Below, in pieces: positions 17,129-26,788 of a DNA stretch of 64,000 nucleotides. How positions within the stretch are numbered: position 1 is the stretch's first letter; every line of letters starts with the position of its first letter. The notes under the pieces were generated by a model. That model searched no databases and was not told where the DNA came from. It saw nothing but the letters and a program-made list of their open reading frames with translations. The translations under genes and the position numbers were made by a program. Source of the DNA: Roseovarius confluentis (lineage in GTDB: Bacteria > Pseudomonadota > Alphaproteobacteria > Rhodobacterales > Rhodobacteraceae). Where the stretch lies: NCBI RefSeq assembly GCF_002917925.1, contig NZ_PPFE01000004.1, forward strand, positions 248,001 through 312,000, read 5' to 3'.

Positions 17129-17725
17129 ATGCCAAAGGCCCTGATCGTCATCGATGTGCAGAACGATTTCTGCCCCGGGGGGGCGCTGGCCGTCGAGGGC
17201 GGAGACCGGATCGTGGCCGGGATCAACACGATGATGCGGGATGCGGGCGCCGTGATCCTGACGCAGGACTGGCACCCGGCCGGGCATTCGTCGTTCGCGT
17301 CGAGCCACGACGGAAAAGCGCCGTTCGAGGTCATCGACATGCCCTATGGCTCGCAGGTTCTGTGGCCGGACCATTGTGTACAGGGGACGAAAGGCGCCGC
17401 GTTTCATTCCGACCTGGAAACCGACCGCGCCGACATGATCGTGCGGAAGGGATATAACCCGGCGATCGACAGTTACTCGGCTTTCTACGAGAACGATCAC
17501 GAGACACCCACCGGCCTGCATGGCTACTTGCGGACCCGCGGAATCACCGAGTTGGTAATGGTCGGTCTGGCCACGGATTTCTGCGTGAACTACTCGGCGG
17601 TGGATGCAGCACGGCTGGGTTATCCGGTGACTGTGCTGCGTGATCTGTGCCGAGGGATCGACCTGGACGGGTCATTGGAGATCGCGCTGAAGGACATGCG
17701 TGCGGCGGGTGTAACGCTTGCCTGA
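17129..17725 (+). CDS. pncA: Nicotinamidase
   Basis: The 198-residue isochorismatase-fold enzyme converts nicotinamide to nicotinate in NAD salvage. D9 (VIDVQNDF), the Lys in VRKGYNP and C152 (ATDFCVNYSA) form the catalytic triad; DWHPAGHSSF and WPDHCVQGT hold the metal ligands. The start at 17129 follows AGGAGAG by 5-6 nt. The downstream UDG-like gene starts inside its 3' end, so both are in one transcript. The sirtuin gene at 5161 makes nicotinamide, the substrate, but is not linked. Confidence 0.93.
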   Translation: MPKALIVIDVQNDFCPGGALAVEGGDRIVAGINTMMRDAGAVILTQDWHPAGHSSFASSHDGKAPFEVIDMPYGSQVLWPDHCVQGTKGAAFHSDLETDRADMIVRKGYNPAIDSYSAFYENDHETPTGLHGYLRTRGITELVMVGLATDFCVNYSAVDAARLGYPVTVLRDLCRGIDLDGSLEIALKDMRAAGVTLA

Positions 17726-18308
17726 GGGCCTGATCCGAGAAATCGAAGCCTGCCGTATCTGCGCTGACCGTTTTGCCTTAACGCAGACCGCCCATGCGCC
17801 GCGCCCTGTCGTGTGGTTCCGGCCCGGGGCGCGAATCCTCATCGCGGGCCAGGCGCCGGGCATGCGGGTGCACCAGTCGGGCAAGCCATTCGACGATCCG
17901 TCGGGCGACCGGCTGCGCGACTGGCTGGGAATGACGGCGGAGCAGTTCTATGACATGCGCCGGGTGGCGGTGATCCCGATGGCGTTCTGCTTTCCGGGGT
18001 ATGACGCCAAGGGGTCAGATTTGCCACCGCCGAAGATCTGCGGCCAGACTTGGCATGACCGGGTGATGGCGGCCTTGGGCGAGGTCAAGTTACGGGTGAT
18101 CGTGGGGGGCTATTCGCATCGCTACCACCTGGGCGAGAAGGGACCGGTGACCGAGACGGTGCGCAACTGGCGCGATTATGCGCCGGGGGTTTTCCCCTTG
18201 CCGCATCCGTCGTGGCGCAATACCGGGTGGCTGAAGAAAAACCCGTGGTTCGAGGCGGAAGTTCTGCCAGCACTGCGGGAAGAAGTGAGGCGCGCACTGG
18301 ATGACTGA
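17718..18308 (+). CDS. Uracil-DNA-glycosylase-family protein with likely Fe-S cluster
   Basis: The 196-residue protein starts at a TTG overlapping the pncA stop; a TAA just upstream in frame rules out a longer form. GQAPG (44-48) corresponds to family-4 UDG motif A and the HPS in LPHPSWRN to motif B. Cysteines C12xxC15, C91 and C108 have the spacing of the family-4 [4Fe-4S] site. In place of the usual acidic residue after the GxAPG motif it has GMRVHQSGKPF, so uracil excision is plausible but not proven. It overlaps the next gene by 8 nt. Confidence 0.75.
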   Translation: MPEGLIREIEACRICADRFALTQTAHAPRPVVWFRPGARILIAGQAPGMRVHQSGKPFDDPSGDRLRDWLGMTAEQFYDMRRVAVIPMAFCFPGYDAKGSDLPPPKICGQTWHDRVMAALGEVKLRVIVGGYSHRYHLGEKGPVTETVRNWRDYAPGVFPLPHPSWRNTGWLKKNPWFEAEVLPALREEVRRALDD

Positions 18309-19077
18309 AACGACACATTTGGACCGGGCTCATGTGGCGATGGAAGCGGGCGGCGAGGCCGAGCGACTGCGATACTACCAGACGTTGGCGGCGGCGGAAC
18401 TGTTCCTGCTGCTGGAGGCGGAGGCCGAAGAGGATGATGTTGTGCCGCAAGCCTTCGAGGTGGAAGGTCGGACTTTCGTGCTGGCCTTTGATACCGAAGA
18501 GCGACTGGCAGAGTTTGCCGGGGCAGAGGCGCATTACGTCGCGCTTTCGGGTCGGGCAGTTGCCGAGATTCTGGCCGAGGCAGGGCTGGGCCTTGGCCTG
18601 AACCTCGAGTCCGGGCCGCAGGCAGCGTTGTTGCCGAACGAGGCGATGGTCTGGCTGGCCGAAACGCTGGCCGAGGGTCCCGAAGAGGTGGAAGCGCAGC
18701 CGGATTCATTTCATCCGCCCAAGGGATTGCCCGAAGCGCTTGTTACTGCGCTCGACGCACGGCTGGCGGCGGCGGGCGGTCTGGCGGAACTGGTGTATCT
18801 CGTGGGTGTGACCTATGACAGCGGGGCCAAGGGTCACCTGCTGGGCGTAGTGGATGCCGTGCCCGAGGCGGAGCCGGCCATTGCGCGAGCCGTGTCGGAG
18901 GTGCTGGCGCTTTCCGGACTGGAGGCCGGATTGCTGGACGTGGGATTTTTCCGAAGCTCGGACCCGGCCGCGGCGCGCATGGCATTGGTGGGGCTACGGT
19001 TTGACTTGCCCAAGGCTGAAGAGGCGAGGCCGTCGACACCGGGGACCGATCCAGCGAAGCCGCCAAAGCTGCGGTAA
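18301..19077 (+). CDS. SseB-like N-terminal domain protein
   Basis: The 258-residue acidic protein contains an SseB-type domain (roughly residues 8-120: LDRAHVAMEAGG, ELFLLLEAE, FDTEERLAEFAG) followed by a second alpha/beta part (140-235). The exact function of SseB-fold proteins in this group is not known; in enterobacteria the name comes from a serine sensitivity phenotype. The ATG overlaps the upstream stop, suggesting a pncA-udg-sseB transcript. A short Pro/Lys-rich tail ends the protein. Confidence 0.7.
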   Translation: MTETTHLDRAHVAMEAGGEAERLRYYQTLAAAELFLLLEAEAEEDDVVPQAFEVEGRTFVLAFDTEERLAEFAGAEAHYVALSGRAVAEILAEAGLGLGLNLESGPQAALLPNEAMVWLAETLAEGPEEVEAQPDSFHPPKGLPEALVTALDARLAAAGGLAELVYLVGVTYDSGAKGHLLGVVDAVPEAEPAIARAVSEVLALSGLEAGLLDVGFFRSSDPAAARMALVGLRFDLPKAEEARPSTPGTDPAKPPKLR

Positions 19078-19164
19078 GGAATTTTTTCCTTAGATAGGAT
19101 GAGCCGGAATTCTCGCAATTTCCGCGCTCTTCTTCCGGCCTCGCTCGGACAGTGTCAGCGTGGG

Positions 19165-20100
19165 TCAGTAGCCCAGATCGCGGTCGACGAGGTGAAGCAG
19201 TGGCTCGCCCGCCTCACCACGGCGGATGTTTTCCACGATCACCTGCGCCGCGGTATCGGGACGGGTTTCCGAGGCAATATGCGGCGTCACTGTAACCTTC
19301 GGGTGAGCCCAGTAAGGATGCTCGGGCGGTAGCGGCTCGGTACGGAAGACGTCGAGGGTCGCATGGGCGATGTGACCGCCGTCAAGCGCGGCCAAAAGAG
19401 CGTCATCGTCAATCAGAGGGCCGCGTCCGGGGTTGATCACAACGGCGCCGGACGGCATCTGCGCCAGCGTGCCGGCGTCAATCACGTTCTCGGTCTGCGG
19501 CGTGTCGGGCAACAGGAGCACGACGATTTGCGCGGTTGAGAGTGCCTGCGCAAGACCATCGTTGCCATATAGGCAGGTAATCCCGTCTATGGACTTTTGG
19601 CTGCGCGACCAGCCTGTCACAGGAAAGCCAAGATGCACGAGAGCTTCGGCACAGGCCTGGCCAAGGGCGCCGAGGCCGAGAATTGTCACCGGTCGGTCCT
19701 TGGCCAGTGGCGGCACGTCGTGACGCCACGTGCCGTCCTGCCCCAGAACGTGGGTATCGGTGCCAAGGTGATGGCGCAGGGTATGGCCGGTCACCCATTC
19801 CACCATGCCGCGCTCCAGGCCGTCATCGACCATGCGCGTCAGCGGTTGGGTCAAGGTGTCGTTGCGCACAATGCCTTCGACCCCGGCCCAAAGGTTGAGC
19901 ACCGCCTTCGCACGGGTGAACGGCGCGAAGTCCTGCACATCGCTGTTTGGCGCATAAACGATATAGTCGACCTGGTCCGGCGGCAGGTCCGTGGACAGGG
20001 TGTATTCGGTGATCCCGGCGTCGTGGAGTGACTTGCGCAGGGGGGCTTCGTAGTCCGCCCAGCGTTCGGCGCTGGCGGCGAATAGGATATTGAGAGACAT
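19165..20100 (-). CDS. ghrA: Glyoxylate/hydroxypyruvate reductase A (2-hydroxyacid dehydrogenase)
   Basis: The 311-residue D-2-hydroxyacid dehydrogenase has the nucleotide motif ILGLGALGQA, the substrate Arg in VINPGRGPLID, Glu in DVFRTEPLP and catalytic His in VTPHIASETRP. Arg and Ser after strand 2 (GWSRSQKS) fit NADPH use, as in GhrA. It is the last gene of the mre-rod operon, 5 nt after rodA, with no evident metabolic link to cell shape. Confidence 0.9.
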   Translation of the reverse strand: MSLNILFAASAERWADYEAPLRKSLHDAGITEYTLSTDLPPDQVDYIVYAPNSDVQDFAPFTRAKAVLNLWAGVEGIVRNDTLTQPLTRMVDDGLERGMVEWVTGHTLRHHLGTDTHVLGQDGTWRHDVPPLAKDRPVTILGLGALGQACAEALVHLGFPVTGWSRSQKSIDGITCLYGNDGLAQALSTAQIVVLLLPDTPQTENVIDAGTLAQMPSGAVVINPGRGPLIDDDALLAALDGGHIAHATLDVFRTEPLPPEHPYWAHPKVTVTPHIASETRPDTAAQVIVENIRRGEAGEPLLHLVDRDLGY

Positions 20101-20105
20101 GAGAC

Positions 20106-21245
20106 CTACCGGGGGCGATGGATATGAGCGCTTTGCACCAGGCCGAAGCCCAGCATGAGGATGAGCATGGCCGAGCCGCCATAGCTGACCAGCGGCAGTG
20201 GCACGCCGACCACGGGCGCAAGGCCCATGACCATCGACATGTTCACCGCGAAGAACAGGAAGAACGTGACGGCGACCCCCAGCGTCAAAAGCGACGAGAA
20301 GCGGTCGCGGTTCGCCAGCGCCGAGGTGACGCAGAAGACGATGATGAGCGCGTACAGCATCAGCAGCGAAATGGCTCCGACGAATCCGAATTCCTCGGCC
20401 AGCGTCGTGAAGATGAAATCAGTATGTTTCTCGGGCAGGAAATTGAGCCGCGACTGGGTGCCTTGCATGAAGCCCCGCCCCGTCCAGCCACCGGATCCGA
20501 GCGCGATCTTGGACTGGGTGATATGGTAGCCCGCGCCCAAAGGATCTGACGCGGGATCCAGGAACGTGTCGATACGGCGGTATTGATAGTCTGCCAGCAA
20601 TTGCCAATCGGTGCCGCGGCTCTTGAAAACCGCCGTGACCAGCCCGCCGATGGCGGCGAGGACCGCAGCGAAATAGGCCCAGTGGACGCCCGCGAGGAAC
20701 ATGATAAGCCCGCCGCCGGTGATCAGCAGGATTGAGGTGCCGAGATCGGGCTGACGCAGAACCAGCGCCACGGGAACAAGGATCAGAACCACAGGTAGCA
20801 GAACCCAGAGCGGGCGAGACGTCTTCTTCAGGGGCAGCCAATCGTAATAGGCCGCCAGAAACATGACCAGCGTCACCTTCATCAGCTCGGAAGGTTGGAG
20901 GCGCATAAAGCCCAGGTCGATCCAGCGTTGCGCGCCCTTGCCCTCGACGCCGACCAGTTCGACCGCGATCAGAAGAAGGACGGAGACCGTGTAGGCCAGC
21001 ACCGACATGTTGCGCCAGAACCAGATCGGGACCATGGCCACGAAGAACATCACGGCAAAGCCGAGCGCGTAGCGTTTTGCCTGCGGTTCGGCCCAAGGGT
21101 TAAACGTTCCGCCTGCAACAGAGTAGAGCATCAGGATTCCGATGGCGGCGACCGCCGTCAGCAAGAGCGCCAGAGGCCAGTTGAGGTACAGAACCTTGCG
21201 CAGGCCCGAAGGCGTGTGCTTGACGGTGTATTCAAGATAGCTCAT
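20106..21245 (-). CDS. rodA: Peptidoglycan glycosyltransferase RodA (SEDS family)
   Basis: The 379-residue polytopic protein has about ten membrane segments and SEDS hallmarks: FWRNMSVLAY, the GKGAQRWIDLGFMRLQPSELMK loop, DLGTSILL, and the late loop FLPEKHTDFIFTTLAEEFGFVG. RodA polymerises lipid II glycans with PBP2. The ATG at 21245 follows the mrdA stop by about 10 nt with AAGGGG as ribosome binding site; the longer frame is antisense overlap. Confidence 0.95.
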   Translation of the reverse strand: MSYLEYTVKHTPSGLRKVLYLNWPLALLLTAVAAIGILMLYSVAGGTFNPWAEPQAKRYALGFAVMFFVAMVPIWFWRNMSVLAYTVSVLLLIAVELVGVEGKGAQRWIDLGFMRLQPSELMKVTLVMFLAAYYDWLPLKKTSRPLWVLLPVVLILVPVALVLRQPDLGTSILLITGGGLIMFLAGVHWAYFAAVLAAIGGLVTAVFKSRGTDWQLLADYQYRRIDTFLDPASDPLGAGYHITQSKIALGSGGWTGRGFMQGTQSRLNFLPEKHTDFIFTTLAEEFGFVGAISLLMLYALIIVFCVTSALANRDRFSSLLTLGVAVTFFLFFAVNMSMVMGLAPVVGVPLPLVSYGGSAMLILMLGFGLVQSAHIHRPR

Positions 21246-21255
21246 GCAGCGCCCC

Positions 21256-23199
21256 TTATGCCCGGTCGCTGTCTTCGCTGCCGCGACGGTCGAGGCGCGA
21301 GCGCAGTTGTTCCTGCTGAGTCTTGATGCGGCCCCGGTCCTTGGACGGGTAGGCGTCAAGCGGGGGATCATCGCCGTACAGTGCTTGAAGGGTGATGTCG
21401 CGGGCGATGGGGGCCGCTGTCGTGGAGCCGCCTCCGCCATGTTCGACGATCACCGCCACAGCGACCTTCGGCACCTCGAACGGTGCGAAGTTGACATAGA
21501 GCGCGTGGTCGCGGCGTTCCCACGGCAGATCCTCGTTGCGGAAAACGCCGCGGGCACGTTCGGCGGCCGTGATGTTCCGGACCTGGCTGGTGCCCGTCTT
21601 GCCGGCCATGCGAAAGGCGTCTTCGATGATCCTGCTGCCATAGGCCGTGCCGCGCCGATTGTTGGACACGGCATACATCGCTTGCCGGATTTCGCGCAGG
21701 GTATTTTCGTTCAGGCCAAGCGGCTCGCCCCGGTTGGGCGGCTCCTCGACGCCATCGACGGAACGCACCAGTCGCGGTGACACCGAGCGGCCGGTGGCCA
21801 GCCGGGCGGTCATCACTGCAAGCTGCAATGGTGAACTGAGCACGTAGCCCTGGCCGATGGCGGCGTTCGCCGTGTCGCCGATGCGCCAGTCCTCGCCGCG
21901 CGAGGTCGCCTTCCACAGCTTGTTGGGGATGAGGCCGCCGGCGACGGACGTCATCGGCAGATCATGTTCGAGACCGAGACCGAGGCGCTTGGCCATTTCC
22001 GCGATCTTGTCGATGCCGACGCGCAGCGCGAGGTCGTAATAATAGACGTCGCAGCTTTCGCGCAGCGAGCGGTGCAGGTCCACGTTGCCGTGCCCCGCGC
22101 GTTTCCAGCAATGGAAGCGGCGGTTCGCGACCTTAAGAAACCCGGGGCAATAGACGGTCTCGTTGGGATCAACCTGTCCATCCTCCAGCGCCGCCAGCGC
22201 AGTGACCATCTTGAACGTCGAACCCGGGGGATAGACGCCTTGCACGGCCTTGTTCGGCAGGGGGCGGTACTTGTTGTCCAAAAGCGCCGAGTAGTCGGCC
22301 TGCGATATTCCGCGCACGAAAAGGTTGGGGTCATAGCCGGGAGTGGATGAACAGGCCAGAAGGTCGCCGGTGTCGCAATCCATGACCACTGCGGCGGCGC
22401 TTTCGCCTTCCAGACGGGCAGTGATGTAGGATTGCAGCGCATTGTCGAGCGTCAGCTGGATGTCCGCGCCGGCCTCGCCTTCGACCCGGTCCAGTTCGCG
22501 CATCACGCGGCCAGCGGCGTTGACTTCGACCCGCTTGGTGCCCGCCTTGCCGCGCAGCGTATCCTCGCGCCGGCGTTCAAGCCCGATCTTGCCGATCTGG
22601 AAGCGCGGGATCAGCAACAGCGCGTCGGGCGCGTCGATGCGTTCCAGATCGCGGTCGCTGACCGGCCCGACGTAGCCGACGACGTGCGAGTAATCCTCGC
22701 CCATGGGATAGTGCCGCGACAGGCCCACTTCCGGCGTGACGCCGGGCAAGGCGGGCGCATTAACGGCGACGCGGCTGATATCCTCCCAACTGACGCGGTC
22801 TGCCACTGTCACCGGCGTGTCACCGCGCAGCTTGGCGAGGTCTTCGCGGGCCTTTTTCAGCTCTTCGGGGTTCAGCCGCACGAGCTTGGACAGGCGTGCG
22901 ATCACGTCCTCGAGGTCACCGGCCTGTTCGCGAATGATGTTGATCCGGTAGGAAGGAATGTTCTCTGCGATCACCCGCCCCTCGCGATCGAAGATGCGGC
23001 CGCGGGATGGCGGGATGAGGTGGATATTGATCCGGTTCTCGTCCGCCAGCAGACGGAACTGGTCGGCCTGATCGACCTGAAGGTAGCGCATGCGCAGACC
23101 CAGAAGCCCCACGAAGCCCGCCATGCCGCCGCCCAGCACCAAGCCGCGCCGGGTGATGCGGCGCTGGCTTTCGGTATTGTCGCGGGTGGGGCGCTTCAT
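21256..23199 (-). CDS. mrdA: Penicillin-binding protein 2 (peptidoglycan transpeptidase)
   Basis: The 647-residue class B PBP has an N-terminal anchor (about 18-38), a dimerisation/pedestal domain, and a transpeptidase domain with catalytic S327 in PGSTFK, SCD as the SxN motif (RESCDVYYY) and the KTG box near residues 534-536 (AGKTGTSQ). With RodA and MreCD it builds lateral wall. The ATG overlaps the mreD stop (ATGA). A Ser/Thr-poor basic tail of about 30 residues ends the protein. Confidence 0.95.
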   Translation of the reverse strand: MKRPTRDNTESQRRITRRGLVLGGGMAGFVGLLGLRMRYLQVDQADQFRLLADENRINIHLIPPSRGRIFDREGRVIAENIPSYRINIIREQAGDLEDVIARLSKLVRLNPEELKKAREDLAKLRGDTPVTVADRVSWEDISRVAVNAPALPGVTPEVGLSRHYPMGEDYSHVVGYVGPVSDRDLERIDAPDALLLIPRFQIGKIGLERRREDTLRGKAGTKRVEVNAAGRVMRELDRVEGEAGADIQLTLDNALQSYITARLEGESAAAVVMDCDTGDLLACSSTPGYDPNLFVRGISQADYSALLDNKYRPLPNKAVQGVYPPGSTFKMVTALAALEDGQVDPNETVYCPGFLKVANRRFHCWKRAGHGNVDLHRSLRESCDVYYYDLALRVGIDKIAEMAKRLGLGLEHDLPMTSVAGGLIPNKLWKATSRGEDWRIGDTANAAIGQGYVLSSPLQLAVMTARLATGRSVSPRLVRSVDGVEEPPNRGEPLGLNENTLREIRQAMYAVSNNRRGTAYGSRIIEDAFRMAGKTGTSQVRNITAAERARGVFRNEDLPWERRDHALYVNFAPFEVPKVAVAVIVEHGGGGSTTAAPIARDITLQALYGDDPPLDAYPSKDRGRIKTQQEQLRSRLDRRGSEDSDRA

Positions 23200-23735
23200 G
23201 TCCGGCCTCCGAGTGCGTCGATGTCACCGGGGGCCAGTTTACGCACCCCGAAGACAGATTGCGAGACCAGCACGACCAGCGGATAACAAATCATTGTCAT
23301 CAGGAGCTGGATAAAGCTGAGGCCCAGCGGCGCTTGGTCGACCAGCAACACGGCGAGGATTGTGCGGTAGGCCAGGGTCATGACGACCAGTGTCGTGGCA
23401 ACCGAGACCCATTCCACGGCAAAGGTCAGGTCCCGAAGGCCGATATGGCGCGCGCGCAGGGTTTCCGCCGCGATCAGCACCAGCGCGGCCCAAAGGCCGG
23501 GCGGGCGATGGAACATAAGGTCTCCCAACAACATCACGCCCGCCACCAGAAGGGGCGGCACATATTCTGGGCGGCGCAGGATCCAGGCAAAGGTCAGCGC
23601 GACGATCAGGTCCGGCCCGGCCCAGCCACGTGGCAGGGTTTGCAGCGGCAGCAGGCTGAAGAACATCACGAACAGCGCGAGCCCGAGATAGAGCGCGCGC
23701 ATCGTCCACATCTGCAAGGCAGCATTGTCACCCAT
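23196..23735 (-). CDS. mreD: Rod shape-determining protein MreD
   Basis: The 179-residue inner-membrane protein has five or so hydrophobic segments, with PDLIVALTFAWILRRPEYVPP matching the MreD core. It links MreC to PBP2/RodA. The ATG at 23735 lies inside the end of mreC (8-nt overlap), and the stop overlaps mrdA (ATGA), so the four genes are translationally coupled. An upstream extension in frame is basic and unlikely. Confidence 0.9.
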   Translation of the reverse strand: MGDNAALQMWTMRALYLGLALFVMFFSLLPLQTLPRGWAGPDLIVALTFAWILRRPEYVPPLLVAGVMLLGDLMFHRPPGLWAALVLIAAETLRARHIGLRDLTFAVEWVSVATTLVVMTLAYRTILAVLLVDQAPLGLSFIQLLMTMICYPLVVLVSQSVFGVRKLAPGDIDALGGRT

Positions 23736-24669
23736 CGGTGGCCTCGCTGGTTTGCGCCTCGGCGGGTAGTTGCGGTTCCGGATCGGGGTCGGCACCCTGC
23801 ACGACCGGGACGGACGGCTGAATTAGACTGCCGGGATCAAGCACGCGCTCATGCCCGTAATTCCGCAGAACGCGCAGGAATTCCAAGCGCTCGTAATCGG
23901 CGGCCAGCCGGACACGCATACGCCCGCCCGGGTCCTCGGCCAACTGCCCGACCAAGAGGCCGGCCGGAAAGACTTCGCCATCGCCCGAGGTCAGCACACG
24001 ATCGCCAGGGCGCACCTTGTCCGGCGCCTCGATGAAGTCGATGGGCGGCGAGGCGGTGTTGTCGCCGATCAGCAGTGCCTGCTGGCCCGACGGCTGGATC
24101 GTGACCGGGATGCGGCTGGACGTATCAGTCAATAGGATCACCCGTGCGGTATTGTCGCCCACGCCCGAGATGCGGCCCACCAGCCCCAGCCCGTCCATAG
24201 CCGCCCAGCCGTCGACGATGCCGTCGCGGGCGCCGACGTTGATCAGAACGGATTGCCGGAAAGGCGAACCGCTGTCGGCCAGAACGACGCCGGTGACGAA
24301 GGTCAGTCGCGGGTCAAGCTGGACGTTGTTCAGGTCGAGCAGCCGCGCATTCTCCTGTTCCAGCTGAAGAGCGGCCTCTTTCCAGGCTTTCATCTGCTGC
24401 AATTCGCGCCGCAGTTCCTGGTTCTGCTGGTAGATGCGCTGGTAGCTTTGGAAATCGCGCAAGATGTTTACGGCACCGGTGACCGGCGCCATGGCCCAGT
24501 CAAAACTGGGCACGACCCGGTCGATCACCTGCGCGCGGAAACGTTCCACGCGGGGACTGTCGATCCGCCACAACACGAAGAGACCGATCAGGCACAATAC
24601 CAGTAGCCCCAGAAGCAGACGCTTCAGGGGAGCGGTGTAGTCGCTGCTTTGGTTGCGGTCCTTGGCCAA
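23728..24669 (-). CDS. mreC: Rod shape-determining protein MreC
   Basis: The 313-residue protein has one N-terminal membrane anchor (residues 17-36), a coiled coil (about 70-105, QNQELRRELQQMKAW) and the periplasmic beta domains with GLVGRISGV and DRVLTSGDGEVFPAGL, as in MreC. A Pro/Glu-rich tail follows. The start is a TTG at 24669 with AAGG upstream; no ATG fits. It is separated from mreB by one unknown gene. Confidence 0.93.
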   Translation of the reverse strand: MAKDRNQSSDYTAPLKRLLLGLLVLCLIGLFVLWRIDSPRVERFRAQVIDRVVPSFDWAMAPVTGAVNILRDFQSYQRIYQQNQELRRELQQMKAWKEAALQLEQENARLLDLNNVQLDPRLTFVTGVVLADSGSPFRQSVLINVGARDGIVDGWAAMDGLGLVGRISGVGDNTARVILLTDTSSRIPVTIQPSGQQALLIGDNTASPPIDFIEAPDKVRPGDRVLTSGDGEVFPAGLLVGQLAEDPGGRMRVRLAADYERLEFLRVLRNYGHERVLDPGSLIQPSVPVVQGADPDPEPQLPAEAQTSEATDG

Positions 24670-24695
24670 GCGTTACCTTCGATTGCAGATTGGGT

Positions 24696-25112
24696 TTACT
24701 CTAGCACAGAGCATTCGATGTCTTCGATTCCCCTGACGTAATTGATGACCCGCGTTCCGTCTTGTAGCGTTTCATATGAGACGACCGAGCGACGATGTGT
24801 TGTTCCTCCATCGAACGTGACCCCGAAAATCGTCATCTCGGACGGACCCGAGATCGGGTCTTCGTAGAAGATGGAAAGTTTGAAATTCTCGTCATGCGGA
24901 CGCAGACCAACGACCTTGCCCGGAACGGTCTCGCCGTACGTGGTTGTAATCTCGGCAGTCGCCCCGGACCATTTGATCAGGGTTCTCAGGATCACTCCGC
25001 TGGCGTCTTCCCTGTGAACACAATCACCGGTCTGGGGCAGGGCGGAGCCCGCATTTGCGGCGGAGGCCAGCAGTGCGAGCAACAGGGAGAGGATCATGAA
25101 ACGTGGCATCAT
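24696..25112 (-). CDS. Small secreted protein inside the mre operon, unknown function
   Basis: The 138-residue product has a signal peptide (MMPRFMILSLLLALLASAANA) and a mature part of about 117 residues with two cysteines, one near the mature N-terminus (GDCVHRED) and one near the C-terminus (DIECSVLE), which could pair. The rest looks beta-rich. It lies 20 bp after mreB and 26 bp before mreC on the same strand, so it is probably cotranscribed with cell-shape genes. I do not recognise a family. GAGG lies about 6 nt before the ATG. Confidence 0.75.
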   Translation of the reverse strand: MMPRFMILSLLLALLASAANAGSALPQTGDCVHREDASGVILRTLIKWSGATAEITTTYGETVPGKVVGLRPHDENFKLSIFYEDPISGPSEMTIFGVTFDGGTTHRRSVVSYETLQDGTRVINYVRGIEDIECSVLE

Positions 25113-25132
25113 CCGACCTCTTCCCGTAGGGC

Positions 25133-26299
<1,167 letters not shown>

Positions 26300-26428
26300 T
26301 CAAATTGCCGGGCGTGATCGCAATGCGCCAGTCCTGTGCGGTCGCGGATGTGCCAAAACCTGCGATCAATAGAGAAGGTAAGCGCTCGTGGGCGCGCCGT
26401 TCAGGTGCTGCACGAATTGGAATGAGGC

Positions 26429-26446
26429 GATCACCTTTCGGTGATC
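26429..26446 (-). terminator. Hairpin just after tRNA-Thr
   Basis: A 7-bp stem (GATCACC/GGTGATC) with a 4-nt loop starts 2 nt after the encoded CCA of the tRNA on the minus strand. There is no T-run, so it may be a processing signal rather than a full terminator. Confidence 0.45.
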
Positions 26447-26447
26447 A

Positions 26448-26522
26448 TGGTGCTGCTGGGGAGGATTGAACTCCCGACCTCACCCTTACCAAGGGTGCGC
26501 TCTACCACTGAGCTACAGCAGC
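26448..26522 (-). tRNA. tRNA-Thr (anticodon GGT)
   Basis: The minus strand folds as a cloverleaf: acceptor GCTGCTG/CAGCAGC, D arm GCTC-AGTGGTA-GAGC, anticodon stem CACCC/GGGTG with loop TTGGTAA (anticodon GGT, reading ACC/ACU), T arm GGGAG-TTCAATC-CTCCC, discriminator A and an encoded CCA end (26450-26448). It sits between mreB and the small ORF upstream of murA. Confidence 0.97.
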
Positions 26523-26611
26523 GCCGGTTCGTGGCGGGGTGATTAGACCGTTCCGTGCATTCGTGCAAGCGTAATCTAGACGGTTTTTAGCGACTGCTGT
26601 AGACAGGCGCC

Positions 26612-26782
26612 ATGAGCACGAACCCCCCGCCCAAATCAGGCGCCAAATCCCAGCAAAGTCGCGAGGACCGGCTGAAGGCTGCGCTGAAAGCGAACCTGGC
26701 CCGCCGAAAGGCACAGGCGCGCGGCAAGGCGTCGGGACAGGAGGGGCCGGAGGCAGGCCAGGACAAGAAAAAGGGCGGATAA
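26612..26782 (+). CDS. Small basic protein (56 residues) upstream of murA
   Basis: An ATG at 26612 opens a 57-codon frame to the TAA at 26780-26782, ending 6 nt before murA. The product is Lys/Arg/Ala-rich (SREDRLKAALKANLARRKAQAR in the middle) with a Pro/Gly-rich N-terminus and a KKKGG tail; a single amphipathic helix is likely. There is no strong ribosome binding site. Its close spacing to murA and clean frame suggest a real gene; the function is unknown. Confidence 0.6.
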   Translation: MSTNPPPKSGAKSQQSREDRLKAALKANLARRKAQARGKASGQEGPEAGQDKKKGG

Positions 26783-26788
26783 AACGAC

